Positions 1 through 9,435 of a DNA stretch of 38,818 nt are shown one piece after another. Position numbers and translations under genes: made by a program. Location: the NCBI GenBank assembly GCA_041302745.1, contig JBFYQP010000059.1, positions 1 through 38,818 on the forward strand. Direction: 5' to 3'. The notes beneath the pieces were generated by a model. It was not told the origin of the DNA. It saw only the letters and a program-made list of their open reading frames with translations, and did not search any database. The DNA is from JAPLGD01 sp041302745 (GTDB taxonomy: Bacteria > Bipolaricaulota > Bipolaricaulia > UBA7950 > UBA9294). The first letter of the stretch is position 1, and each line of letters starts with the position of its first letter.

Positions 1-2
1 TC

Positions 3-3000
3 GCCGCGTGCCGCGGCGACGACACATTCGACGTCGAGGTGAGCCTTGACAACGTCGGCGGCCAGGCGCAGACGGACATCGCCGTCGCGCTCTACGTCGA
101 CGGCGTCCGGCGGGAGGAGCGCACGCAGACCCTCGCTGCCGGCGCCTCGGCGAGCCTGACGTTCGAGACGCAGGCCCTTCCGTGCGGAACGCCTCACTCG
201 ATGCGGGTCGTGGCGGACGGCGCGGACGCGTTCTGTGAGTGCGACGAGACGAACAACGAGGCGGAGGTGTGGGCGACGTGCCCGTGCCCGGCGCTCGTGA
301 CGACGAAGACGATTGAGGCCATTCGGCGCGGCGCTGCCTCGGTCAACGTGGGCGGGCCGGTCGAGCCGGGCGACGTCGTGACCTATCGACTCACCGCGGC
401 GAACGTCGGGGGCGGGACCGCCTTCTACGTCGGCATCGAGGACACGCTTCCCGACTCCTTCTCCTACGTCTCCGGGTCAACCCACGCGGCGTGGCCGCAG
501 GGGACGTCGACGGCCGATCCCTCGGGTGGAGTCGGGCCGAACCTCACCTTCGGCCTTGCGGCGACCCTTGCCGCGGGCGAGGCGGTCTCACTGGCCTACG
601 ACGCGGTCGTCGGGAGCGACGTGTCGCCGAGCGTGGAGTACGTCAACGTGATGCGCGCAACGGGGAGCGAGGGGACCGGCGCGCCGATCCCCGCCGACGC
701 GTCGACGACCGTGCCGGCGGACACCGACCGGGACGACCAGAGCGCTGTGTCCTTGCGCGCCGTGGAGCCGGCGCTCGTTACGGCGAAGTCCGTCGGTTCG
801 ATCCTGAGGGGCGGAGACACGATTCCTGCCTCAAGCCGCGTCGCGCCGGGCGACCGCGTGAGGTACGAGGTTCGCGTGACGAACGTGGGTGGTGGTACGG
901 CGTACGCCGTCCGACTCGTGGACGCGCTCCCCGACGGGTTCACCTACGTCGGCGGGTCGACGAGTGCCGTGTGGCCGAGCGGCGCGTCGGCGGTGGATCC
1001 GCTTGGAGGATCCGGGCCGGAGCTTCGGTTCGAGCTTGGGGCAGAGTTGCCGCCCGGAGGCGTCCTCACGCTGACCTTCGAAGGACTCCTCACGTCCAGC
1101 GTAGACGAGATCGGCCCCTACACGAACGTTCTCTCCGCGACCGGCGTCGACGGAAGCGGGACGGCGATCCCCGCCGACAACGCATCCGACGTACCGGGCG
1201 ACACGGACGGCGACGACGCGAGCGAGGCCACGCTCCTTCCTGCGCGGCCGGCTCTCGTGACCACGAAGAGCGTCGCGTCCATCGTCCGCGAGGGGGAGTC
1301 GATCTCGACGGCCGGGCCCATTGCGCCGGGCGACGTCGTCACGTACCGCCTCACCGTGGTGAATGTCGGCCGCGGTACGGCGTTCAACGTGGGCCTCGAG
1401 GACGAGCTTCCGTCTCCGCTCTCCTACGTCGCGGGATCCACGGCCGCATCGTGGCCGGGCGGGTCGGCGACGTCGGACCCAGTCGGGGCTCCGGGGCCGT
1501 CGCTCGCGTGGCCGCTGTCCGTCGCGCTCGGATGGGGTGAGGCGATCGCGCTGGAGTTCGACGCGCTCGTAGGCTCCGTGCTGCAAGGGTCGGTCTACGT
1601 CAACGCGATGGCCGCGTCGAGCAACGATGCGACCGGCGCTCCGACGCCGACCGATCGATCGGACGAGGCTCCCGGCGACACCGACGCGGACGACGCGAGC
1701 GTCGTGAGTCTCCCCGGCATCATCCCGGCGCTGTCGGTGGACAAGGTCATCGTCGACGTGCACCGTGACGGAGAGAGTCTTGGGGCAATCCCCGCCGCCG
1801 TGCCCGGAGACGTCGTAACCTACCGATTCACCATTCGGAACGTCGGAAACGGAACCGCGTACAACGTCGACTTCCGTGACGAGTTGCCGCCCGGCTTCGA
1901 GTACGAGACGGCGGCCCCGTACGGCGGCGGTTCGTACGCGGTCAGCGCGCCGAGCGCGGCCGGAGGGCTGTCGGTCCCCGACGGCGCGACCTCGTTCACG
2001 ACCTCGATCGACGCGACCATCGACGGGGGCGCGCAGCTCGTCGCAACCTACGCTGCGCGGATTACCGACGCGGCGGAGACCGGCGTCTCGCTCGAGAACG
2101 TGGCCGAGGCCGAAGGCTTCAACGGCGCAGGCGTCGAGATCTCGGATGCGAACCCGGTCGTCGGCGACACGTCCGACGACGACGTGGAAGACGCCGACGC
2201 CGACGACACTGGGGTCGCCCCGATTCGCGTCGGGATGCCGGCCCTCGCCGTCGACAAGGAGACGCTCGACGTCGAGCGTCGGGGCGTCTCGATCGGCGCG
2301 GCCGGTCCCGTGGAACCGGGCGACGTGATGGTCTATCGCTTTACGATCCGAAACGTCGGAACCGACGACGCGGTCGACGTGGGGTTCGTCGATCTGCTGC
2401 CGCCGGGGGTCGAGATGGAGGCCGCATACGGCGTTGGGACGTTCACGGTCGACCTTCCTGCCACGGGGACGACGGCGCTCGGCTTCGCCGACGGAGCGAC
2501 CGGGACGGTCGAAGCCTCGCTTGGGGCGCGCATTGACCGCGGGGGGACCCTGACGGCGACGTATCGCGCGCGGGTCACGGGCGATGTTTCCCAGGGCGAC
2601 ACCCTGGTGAACGAGGCGCGGGCCGTCGGGCGCGACGTGGGCGGCGTGCCGATTCCTCCCGCGAACGCGGCCGTCGGGGACACGTTCGACGACGACGAGG
2701 ACGATCGGGACGCCGACGACGTCGGAATCGAGACGATCTCCGTTGTCGAGCCCGCGCTGGTGACCGAGAAGGTCGTCGCCGACATCGTTCGCGGTGGGGC
2801 GTCCGTGGACTCCGCGACGGCGGTCCGCCCGGGCGACGTCATCACGTACCGAGCCCGGGTGTCGAACGTCGGGCGGGGGAGCGCCTACTCCGTCAACATT
2901 GCAGACTCGCTCCCCGTCGGCCTCGTCTACCAAGGTCCGAGCCTCGCCACGTGGCCCGGCGGCTCCGCGGCGACCGACCCCTCGGGCGGGACGGGTCCAG

Positions 3001-6000
3001 CCCTCACGTGGAGTTTGGCGGCGACCCTCGAGGGAGGAGACGACCTCTTCCTGACCTTCGACGTCCGCGTCACGAACGACGCGGCGCGGAGCGCCACGCT
3101 CCTGAACGTCGTTCGAGCCAGTGGCGTCGACGGGTCCGGGATGCCGATTCCTCCGGACAACGCCGACGACGTTCCCACCGACGATGATGCCGACGACGCA
3201 GACAGTGTAAGGCTCTCCGTCGCCCCCGACGTCCTTGCGACCGCGATGATCCCCGCTCTCGTCACCGAGAAGAGCGTCGCTCGCATCGTCCGCGGTGAAG
3301 AGACCGCGTTCGGCGCCGTCGTCGAGCCGGGAGACCGCGTGACGTTCGAGCTTGTCGTGCGCAACGTCGGAACCGGGACGGCCTACGGCGTGATCGTGAC
3401 GGACAGCCTGCCGCCCGAGATGGTGTGCGTCGCGGGGACAACGGCGGCTCGGTGGCCGCTCGGGGCGTCGTTCGACGACGCTTCCGGGATTCCGGGACCC
3501 GAACTGGAGTGGAGTCTCCTCGCCACGCTGCGCGCCGGCGAGTCGATCCGCCTGACGTTCGAGGCCGTTGTCGCCGAGGGCATCCTCGACGGACAGACGC
3601 TGGTGAACCGGATGCAGGCGCGCGGAGAGGACGAGGCGGGAGCGCCGATTCCGACCGATCAGAGCCGCGGAGTTCCCGGAGACATCGACGACGACGACGC
3701 CTCGGATCTCCTCTTGACAACGAGGTCCGCTCTCCTTCAGGGCGAGGGGGGGCTCATCGAGGCTCCGATCCTTCGGAAGGACGTCGAGCGTCTCGGCGGA
3801 GCCCCGTGTCGGCAGGCGGAGCCGCTCGGCGACGACGTGTGGTTCCAGACGGACATCGCTCTCTACGCGGTGTCGGAGCTCGAGTGGCTCGCGCGGTCCG
3901 CGACCGGTCCCGCGCTGTCGCGCGACACTCTGCTTCCGACGTGGTTGCGGGGTGTGGCGGTCGAGGCTCGTCGCGTCGGGTTCGAGAACCTGATCGAGGT
4001 CGAGGCCGGCTCGGGCATGGGGGTTCCTCTCGCGGTTGGGCCGCGGTTCCGCGATGCGGCCGACGCGCAGATTGCACTCGAGCAAAGGCTGAACGAGTGC
4101 GCTCGCGCCGTCGGGCTCGACCCGGCAACGCGCCCGTCCGACGAACGGTGGACGGTCCTTGAGTACGCCGCGGGGGATCCACGGTTCGCCTCCCGAAACG
4201 CCGGAACGAACCCTTGGCCGACGGGCGAGTGGGAGATCTACGATCGGCGCATCACGCCAAGCGCCGTCGGGATGGGGCTTCTGGCCCAGGCTCTGGAGGC
4301 ACGGCGTCTCCTGGAGAGCGAGCTGCCGCAGGACCGGTACGTGGGGTGCGTCGTCGTCGAGGCCATGCGGAACAAGATTGCCAGCCTCCCCGAGCTGCGC
4401 GCCGCTCCGGGGTCGGCGAACGGCCTGCTCGCCCACGCTTACACGGCGACGTGGAGCGGCCGCCGCGTCGCGTACACGGTCGTCGAGCCGCGCGTCGACC
4501 TGATCGACCAGGCTGCCCTCGCCTGGGGTCTTGCCGCGTTCGTCGAGTTCGCGGAGCTCGTTCCCTCTCCGTGGCCGAGCGCCCTGGGATCGCTCGCCGG
4601 CGATGCGCGGGATGCGCGCAAGGAACTGGAGCGAGTCCTCGACGGAGTCAGCCGAAACCTGCGCGGTTTCGACGGGGCGCTGCGGGAGTCGACGGCGGAC
4701 GGCGGAGGCGCTTCGGTCCGAACGACCACCCTCGGGCTTCTCTTGGCTGCTCTGGGCGACGTGTCGAGGGTTGTTGGACCTGATGCCGACACGGAACGGC
4801 TTGCGGCGCACGCTGCGATCCAGCTCTCCGGACGAGTCGGCTTGGACGGACGCCTCGATTCCACGACGTCCGGGACGGACGTAGCCGACGCGTGTGCGGC
4901 GGTTCGAGGGCTTCTCGCGGCGTCGCGGATCCTCGGCGTCTCTGCGTACGAGGTCACGGCGGTGCGAGTCCTCGAAGCCTTCGACCGCGGTTTCTGGGAC
5001 GGCGCCTTCGGCGCGTACGTCGGGGAGTCCGAAAGGATCGGCGCTGCGGCATGCCTCACGCCGCTCGATCTCGGCCTCGTGGTCGGCGCGCTTCGCAACG
5101 CTGCGGCCGTGCTGCCGCGAGGTGAGGCCGATCGCCTCCTCTCGAGACTGGCAAGCCACGTGCGAGCGGTCGTCGACTCGGCCGCGCTGCACCTCGCAAA
5201 CGCCGTACCCCAGGGCGGTGCGGGGACGTTCATCGGAGATGGCACGGGATCCTTCGCGCCTGCTCGGGTGTCCGACGCGCCGCTCGGATGGGCGTTCGTG
5301 TTCAAAGACCGTCTCTGCTACGCGAAGGGTGCGATCGGTGAGACCCCGTGCGTCGGCCTCGCCGTCGACGAGAGAGACGTCTACTACCAAACGGACTGGG
5401 CGATGTACGCGGGATACGAGATCGAGAGCGCGGCCGAGTGGGCCGCAGACTACGCGGACGCAAACCTTGCCGCCGCGATCCTTCACGCCGGCCTCGGACA
5501 GCCGCTCGAAGGAACCTCCGCGTGGCGCGCCCGCGCGGACGCTGCGGGCGTCGCGACCTCAGCGCTTCACCCCGTGTCGACGCCGTACGCCGGAGGCAGC
5601 CCCGGCCTGGTCGAGGACACCTCGCTCGTGTGGGATGAGGCGACGTTCGACCTTCGGCGGACCGGATCCGCGCTCGGCATGACGCTCCTCCGCGAGGCTC
5701 AGGAGCTTTCGGAGCTCATCGCCGGGGGCGCGAGAACGGACTCGGAGAGGATCACGGCCGAGGTCCTCCTGGCGTCGGCCCTCGAGACGTTGGATGCCGT
5801 GGGAAGCATCCTCGCAGCGGCCGAAGCCGAGCTGGGCGCGCGCTACGTGCCGCGGGCCGTGCTGGCCGAACGCGTCGACGGCGTCTGGCGAGTGACCGTC
5901 GACGAGTCGCAGAGCAGTCTGTTCGACCAGACTGCGCTCTTGTGGGGACTCTCCGAGCTTGCCTCCCTGGTCGCGCGCCCCGACGTCGCCCCTTGGCTCG

Positions 6001-8723
6001 TCGCGCAGGGGCGCTCCGGGGCCGACGTGGGCGCACGGCTGGCGGACGCCACGGACGCCGTTCTGGCCACGCTCATGCTTCACCTCGACTCGTCGACGGG
6101 AACACTGTTGGACGAGATCCGACGGACGTCGCGGGCATGGATTCTCGAGGCGCGAGTCGACGAGACGACCCTAGCGTTGGCGGTTCCGGCGCTCCTCGAC
6201 TTCACCCGCTCGCCGCTCACCGCGGGGCGAACCGACGAGACTCGATGGGCGCGAGGACTCGTCCCGCTCCTCCTGGAGCACTTGGCGGGCCCGGCGAGCG
6301 AGAAGGCCGAGGGCTCGTGCGAGATCGGCGGGCTCACCTCGCGGCTCGCCGCCCTGCGTGCCTTTGTCGCGGGGTACGAGGCGCTGGGCGACCCACGTTG
6401 GGAGGAGCAGGCGTGCGCAGCGTTTGGCCGACTGGTCGAGCTGGACTGGGACGAGGAGTCCGGGATGTACCGCGCGTCCGCCGACGCCCTGTCCTGGTGC
6501 TACACGCCCTTCGACCTCGGACTCCTGGTGGGGTCCCACGCGCGGTTTGCGGCGCTCCTCGACGCCGGACGGGCGGCGGATGTCGAAACGAAGATGCGGT
6601 CGAGTTTTCTACGTTGGACGGATGCGGCGAAGATGCAGCTGTCGTCGCTCTCGCAACGAAGAGAGGCCGCCGGTGGCGTCGGGTACGCGCCTGTGTTCGA
6701 TCGCCGCGTCTGCCTCCGCCGGGTTCGTGGCGTCGTCGGCGCAGACTACGCACAGCCCGGGGATCTGGTCCGATACCGGATCACGGCCGACAACCCGACC
6801 GAGTCGACGTGGACCGATCTTGTGCTTGCGGACGCGCTTCCCGTAGGCCTTGTCGTGCTGGATCCGGCAGGGACGGCGACTGGAGCGACGCTCTCGTGGC
6901 CGTCGGACACTCTCGGGCCTGGCGAAGCAAAGTCGTGGACGATCCTCGGCCGGATCCCCACGGACGCCCCTCCGGGCGCTGTCTTCGAGAACTGCGCGAC
7001 TCTCTCGTACCGAAGCGAGAGCGGCGTCGAGCAGAAGCCGCGCCGCGCGTGCGTCGAAACGCGCCTGGAGGACCCTCCGGCGGAGGCCCGCAAGGCGGCC
7101 TGGTGGGTTGACCTGCCGGACTACGACACGGCGGAGGCCATGTACTTGTCGGCGGTCCTGACGGCTATGGACGACGCCGGATGGTCGAACAAGCTACGCG
7201 GCCGGGAGTACGCGTTCGGGAACCTTGCGGCGCTTCTCGTGGACTCGGAGCTCGGCCTGACGTATCGCGGGGTCGGCGGGAGCCCGACCGCGATCGGGGA
7301 GGATCTTGCCGCCGTGTCCGGCGGGCCGTGCGGTGGAACGAGAGCGCTCGACGATGTCCTCCTCGTTCCGTTCCGAGGAGGCGAGCCCGTCCTCGGGACC
7401 GAGAACGGGTTCCGAGTCAAGGACGCGACGATCACGGCGGCGGCGCTCGGTCAGACGCTCGCCATGGAGGCGGCGGCCCTGCTCGCCTACGCCGCGGAAG
7501 GCGACGCGTGGTCGCAGGCCATGAAGAAGCTGGTGAGCGACGTCGTCGACTTCCAGCTCGTGTGGATCGACGAACACCGGGTCGGGACCGCGGGCGCGCC
7601 GCGATACGTGCCGCAGTCGATCCGCGTCGTCGCCGGACTTCCGCCGGTGGAGTCCGTCGTCGATGACGGGGCGAGCGACTTGTACGGTCAGGCGTCGCTC
7701 CTGTGGGGACTCGAGATCCTTCGGGAAACCCGAGGCGACGAGGAGAGCGTCAATCGGCTGCTCGAAGCGACGTTCGACCGGATCGTCGACCACGGCCTTC
7801 TGCAGCCGGGGACGTACGCGGCTCTCCTTCCCGCCGACGCGGCGTCGGCCGCGGAGTGGATGGATCTGGAAGTGGTTGCGCGCGCGTTTTCCCAGGTTGC
7901 GCGCGGCTCGTCGACCCGTTCGGGCCCGGCCGCAGCGCGACTGGGCGACCTCTGTCGAGCCGCCGCGGTGGCTCCGATCCCGACCGACGCCGCGGAAGCG
8001 ACGGCCTTGCTGCGCGTCCTCCTCTACTCGGCGTCGCTCTCGGACGCATCGATCCCCGCGACAGCGATCGGTGCGCTGTGGAGCGCCGTTCGCGAGCGTT
8101 TCTGGTCGCCGCTCTACGGGCTCCCCGGCGATCGGACGCTTCCCCCGTCGGAATGGACGTTCTCGCCGCGGAAGACGGCCGTGCTCCTTGACGCGCTCTC
8201 GACCCTGACCGGCCTCGGGTTGGCTCTCTCGGGCGACGTCGATCGCGCGTTCGAAAGAATCGTCGAGGCGGGGAGGATGCAGCTCGTGGCGCCGCCCACG
8301 GGGTACGGCGCAGGGACGCTCGCTCCGGCTCCGACCCACGTCGCCCCCGTGTTCGGACGGGAGACATCGGTCGGCGGGTGGCGGCGAACCCCCATCGTCG
8401 GTGCGCCCGACATGGAGGATGGGTTCCTGTTGTTCACGGTCGATCTCTCCGTACCGGCGCGCCTTGGACCCGTCCGATCCCTGTCGATCGACTGTGCGTC
8501 AGGCCTCGCCTACGTTCCCGGGTCGGCCCGATTCGAGAACGAGCGAGGAGAGTGGATTCTCCTGGATCCGCCGGTGTCCAGTCCGCTTCGGTTCGAGATC
8601 TCGCGGCTGGACCGTGCGGCGCGCATCGAGTACCTGATGGGATGGCCTGGGGGAGAATGGGCGAATTCGATCGGCGGGGAATGGATCGATCCGAGCGGAC
8701 GCGTGGTTCCGTGGGCTCCGTAG
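3..8723 (+). CDS. Giant exported surface protein, CARDB + DUF11 repeats + three helical modules (5' partial)
   Basis: The frame is open to the left edge, so the true start and signal peptide lie outside; the first in-frame GTG is at 39 and residue numbers count from there. Domains in order: a CARDB-like beta domain (about 1-80, ending in an ECDETNN motif); seven DUF11 repeats of 155-171 residues starting near nt 291, 771, 1251, 1728, 2241, 2754 and 3255, each opening with (A/S)L-V-x-K and carrying PGD-V-x-Y, NVG-GTAY and LP-x-G-F motifs; then helical modules at about 1260-1745, 1775-2215 and 2355-2760 that share a DQxxLxWGL motif (near nt 4507, 5924, 7690). A further DUF11-like domain sits at about 2225-2340 and a beta-rich tail at the end. 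No LPXTG anchor is visible. DUF11 proteins are usually cell-surface or S-layer-like. The helical modules resemble alpha/alpha toroids, but I see no catalytic motif. An adhesive or structural role is inferred. Confidence 0.85.
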   Translation, partial: AACRGDDTFDVEVSLDNVGGQAQTDIAVALYVDGVRREERTQTLAAGASASLTFETQALPCGTPHSMRVVADGADAFCECDETNNEAEVWATCPCPALVTTKTIEAIRRGAASVNVGGPVEPGDVVTYRLTAANVGGGTAFYVGIEDTLPDSFSYVSGSTHAAWPQGTSTADPSGGVGPNLTFGLAATLAAGEAVSLAYDAVVGSDVSPSVEYVNVMRATGSEGTGAPIPADASTTVPADTDRDDQSAVSLRAVEPALVTAKSVGSILRGGDTIPASSRVAPGDRVRYEVRVTNVGGGTAYAVRLVDALPDGFTYVGGSTSAVWPSGASAVDPLGGSGPELRFELGAELPPGGVLTLTFEGLLTSSVDEIGPYTNVLSATGVDGSGTAIPADNASDVPGDTDGDDASEATLLPARPALVTTKSVASIVREGESISTAGPIAPGDVVTYRLTVVNVGRGTAFNVGLEDELPSPLSYVAGSTAASWPGGSATSDPVGAPGPSLAWPLSVALGWGEAIALEFDALVGSVLQGSVYVNAMAASSNDATGAPTPTDRSDEAPGDTDADDASVVSLPGIIPALSVDKVIVDVHRDGESLGAIPAAVPGDVVTYRFTIRNVGNGTAYNVDFRDELPPGFEYETAAPYGGGSYAVSAPSAAGGLSVPDGATSFTTSIDATIDGGAQLVATYAARITDAAETGVSLENVAEAEGFNGAGVEISDANPVVGDTSDDDVEDADADDTGVAPIRVGMPALAVDKETLDVERRGVSIGAAGPVEPGDVMVYRFTIRNVGTDDAVDVGFVDLLPPGVEMEAAYGVGTFTVDLPATGTTALGFADGATGTVEASLGARIDRGGTLTATYRARVTGDVSQGDTLVNEARAVGRDVGGVPIPPANAAVGDTFDDDEDDRDADDVGIETISVVEPALVTEKVVADIVRGGASVDSATAVRPGDVITYRARVSNVGRGSAYSVNIADSLPVGLVYQGPSLATWPGGSAATDPSGGTGPALTWSLAATLEGGDDLFLTFDVRVTNDAARSATLLNVVRASGVDGSGMPIPPDNADDVPTDDDADDADSVRLSVAPDVLATAMIPALVTEKSVARIVRGEETAFGAVVEPGDRVTFELVVRNVGTGTAYGVIVTDSLPPEMVCVAGTTAARWPLGASFDDASGIPGPELEWSLLATLRAGESIRLTFEAVVAEGILDGQTLVNRMQARGEDEAGAPIPTDQSRGVPGDIDDDDASDLLLTTRSALLQGEGGLIEAPILRKDVERLGGAPCRQAEPLGDDVWFQTDIALYAVSELEWLARSATGPALSRDTLLPTWLRGVAVEARRVGFENLIEVEAGSGMGVPLAVGPRFRDAADAQIALEQRLNECARAVGLDPATRPSDERWTVLEYAAGDPRFASRNAGTNPWPTGEWEIYDRRITPSAVGMGLLAQALEARRLLESELPQDRYVGCVVVEAMRNKIASLPELRAAPGSANGLLAHAYTATWSGRRVAYTVVEPRVDLIDQAALAWGLAAFVEFAELVPSPWPSALGSLAGDARDARKELERVLDGVSRNLRGFDGALRESTADGGGASVRTTTLGLLLAALGDVSRVVGPDADTERLAAHAAIQLSGRVGLDGRLDSTTSGTDVADACAAVRGLLAASRILGVSAYEVTAVRVLEAFDRGFWDGAFGAYVGESERIGAAACLTPLDLGLVVGALRNAAAVLPRGEADRLLSRLASHVRAVVDSAALHLANAVPQGGAGTFIGDGTGSFAPARVSDAPLGWAFVFKDRLCYAKGAIGETPCVGLAVDERDVYYQTDWAMYAGYEIESAAEWAADYADANLAAAILHAGLGQPLEGTSAWRARADAAGVATSALHPVSTPYAGGSPGLVEDTSLVWDEATFDLRRTGSALGMTLLREAQELSELIAGGARTDSERITAEVLLASALETLDAVGSILAAAEAELGARYVPRAVLAERVDGVWRVTVDESQSSLFDQTALLWGLSELASLVARPDVAPWLVAQGRSGADVGARLADATDAVLATLMLHLDSSTGTLLDEIRRTSRAWILEARVDETTLALAVPALLDFTRSPLTAGRTDETRWARGLVPLLLEHLAGPASEKAEGSCEIGGLTSRLAALRAFVAGYEALGDPRWEEQACAAFGRLVELDWDEESGMYRASADALSWCYTPFDLGLLVGSHARFAALLDAGRAADVETKMRSSFLRWTDAAKMQLSSLSQRREAAGGVGYAPVFDRRVCLRRVRGVVGADYAQPGDLVRYRITADNPTESTWTDLVLADALPVGLVVLDPAGTATGATLSWPSDTLGPGEAKSWTILGRIPTDAPPGAVFENCATLSYRSESGVEQKPRRACVETRLEDPPAEARKAAWWVDLPDYDTAEAMYLSAVLTAMDDAGWSNKLRGREYAFGNLAALLVDSELGLTYRGVGGSPTAIGEDLAAVSGGPCGGTRALDDVLLVPFRGGEPVLGTENGFRVKDATITAAALGQTLAMEAAALLAYAAEGDAWSQAMKKLVSDVVDFQLVWIDEHRVGTAGAPRYVPQSIRVVAGLPPVESVVDDGASDLYGQASLLWGLEILRETRGDEESVNRLLEATFDRIVDHGLLQPGTYAALLPADAASAAEWMDLEVVARAFSQVARGSSTRSGPAAARLGDLCRAAAVAPIPTDAAEATALLRVLLYSASLSDASIPATAIGALWSAVRERFWSPLYGLPGDRTLPPSEWTFSPRKTAVLLDALSTLTGLGLALSGDVDRAFERIVEAGRMQLVAPPTGYGAGTLAPAPTHVAPVFGRETSVGGWRRTPIVGAPDMEDGFLLFTVDLSVPARLGPVRSLSIDCASGLAYVPGSARFENERGEWILLDPPVSSPLRFEISRLDRAARIEYLMGWPGGEWANSIGGEWIDPSGRVVPWAP

Positions 8724-8770
8724 GGAAAACGGTCCGAACGCGATGTGAACTGAGATCGGGAGTTGAGGTG

Positions 8771-8799
8771 AAGCGGGGGCGGGTTTCCCGCCCCCGCTT
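8771..8799. terminator. Perfect 13-bp hairpin between convergent genes
   Basis: AAGCGGGGGCGGG, a TTT loop, and the exact complement form a 13-bp stem. It sits 48 bases after the stop of the giant surface gene and 33 bases beyond the stop of the facing secreted-protein gene. No clear T-run follows on either strand, apart from the TT that closes the stem. Its position and strength suggest a terminator working for both strands, perhaps Rho-assisted. Confidence 0.7.
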
Positions 8800-8831
8800 C
8801 ATGCATCTCTGGGTATGCTCCAGCGCCGTGA

Positions 8832-9296
8832 CTAGTCCGTCGTCGCGGTGTACTGAATGACTAGGTTGTAGTTCCCTTCCGGCAACGTTGCCAGATCGCT
8901 CTCGCCGAGCGTCATCTCGTAGGACACGTTCACGTCGTGAACGCCCCACGTCCCCGACGTTCGGTCGAACGTCAAGGCAAGAACGCTCGCGATCGTCGCC
9001 TGGCTCGCGCCGCTGGGCAGCGTCGACTGCGCCCACAGAATCGTGCTCGCGATCGACCAACTGGTCGTACTCAGGACGAGCATCTCCGTGTCGCTCGACC
9101 CCGCGTAGGTCCCTACTCCGGCGATGTCGCCGAAGCTCACGTCGCCGTTGCCGACGAGCGAGAGCGAGATCCACGACAGAATCGAGAACGACGCGTTCAC
9201 GGACACTGAGTCCGAGGCCGCCGACGCACCGAGTGCCAGTCCAACGACCAACGCCACGACCGCCATCGCAATACCGAAACCCTTAACCATCCTCAT
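8832..9296 (-). CDS. Small secreted beta-rich protein under tandem c-di-GMP riboswitches
   Basis: 154 residues. The start ATG at 9296 is chosen because TTAGGAGGTG lies 7 bases upstream; the frame stays open further upstream, but through the riboswitch region. The N-terminus (MRMVKGFGIAMAVVALVVG...) is a typical signal peptide with a likely cut after ALGASA. The mature part has no cysteine and alternates hydrophobic and polar residues, with FGDI, LSTTSWSI and a C-terminal GNYNLVIQYTA strand, as in pilin-like or WxL-like beta sandwiches. I do not recognise the family. It shares with the protein at 13157-13672 a short exported layout (signal peptide, then E/D-SVSV-D/N), so the two may be distant relatives. 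Its leader carries two cyclic di-GMP class I aptamers, so an export or adhesion role switched by c-di-GMP is inferred. Confidence 0.8.
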   Translation of the reverse strand: MRMVKGFGIAMAVVALVVGLALGASAASDSVSVNASFSILSWISLSLVGNGDVSFGDIAGVGTYAGSSDTEMLVLSTTSWSIASTILWAQSTLPSGASQATIASVLALTFDRTSGTWGVHDVNVSYEMTLGESDLATLPEGNYNLVIQYTATTD

Positions 9297-9308
9297 CCGA
9301 AAGCACCT

Positions 9309-9356
9309 CCTAATGGTATTCGTTCGAGCGCATCTAGCGGCTCGGCCACCATTAGG
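9309..9356 (-). promoter_or_regulatory. Inverted repeat overlapping the Shine-Dalgarno (expression platform candidate)
   Basis: On the minus strand CCTAATGGT (9356-9348) pairs perfectly with ACCATTAGG (9317-9309). The last two G of the second arm are the first two G of the GGAGG ribosome-binding site at 9310-9306. The first arm starts just after the 3' end of the second aptamer. This nine-base-pair stem could hide the ribosome-binding site, so translational control is the likely mode. Which ligand state favours the stem cannot be read directly. Confidence 0.5.
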
Positions 9357-9435
9357 CGCCGCGGCAACCCGACTACCTCGGTCACCCGAGGCTCGTAGCT
9401 TTGCGTCCCAGGGTCGCCCCTGGTTTGCCCTTGTC
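9355..9435 (-). ncRNA. Cyclic di-GMP class I (GEMM) riboswitch, gene-proximal copy
   Basis: On the minus strand the conserved core GGCAAACC (9429-9422) is followed by a P1b-type hairpin AGGG-GCGA-CCCT with a GNRA loop. The invariant GGGACGCAAAGC (9405-9394) comes next, then a second hairpin CCTCGG-GTGA-CCGAGG, and finally GGTAGTCGGGTTGCCG, which matches the 3' closing strand of known GEMM aptamers. These elements and their order are those of the c-di-GMP-I riboswitch. It lies directly upstream of the inverted repeat that reaches the ribosome-binding site, so this copy is the one best placed to control translation. Confidence 0.88.

Noticed and set aside
291..3720. Tandem repeats as a CRISPR or minisatellite array
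   Set aside because: Units of 477-513 bases keep frame and encode DUF11 domains; there are no short identical repeats with unique spacers.
831..5486. Minus-strand open frame of 1551 codons opposite the giant surface gene
   Set aside because: It is the shadow of a repetitive high-GC coding strand: arginine/aspartate-rich, no ribosome-binding site, and it covers the well-supported DUF11 repeats.
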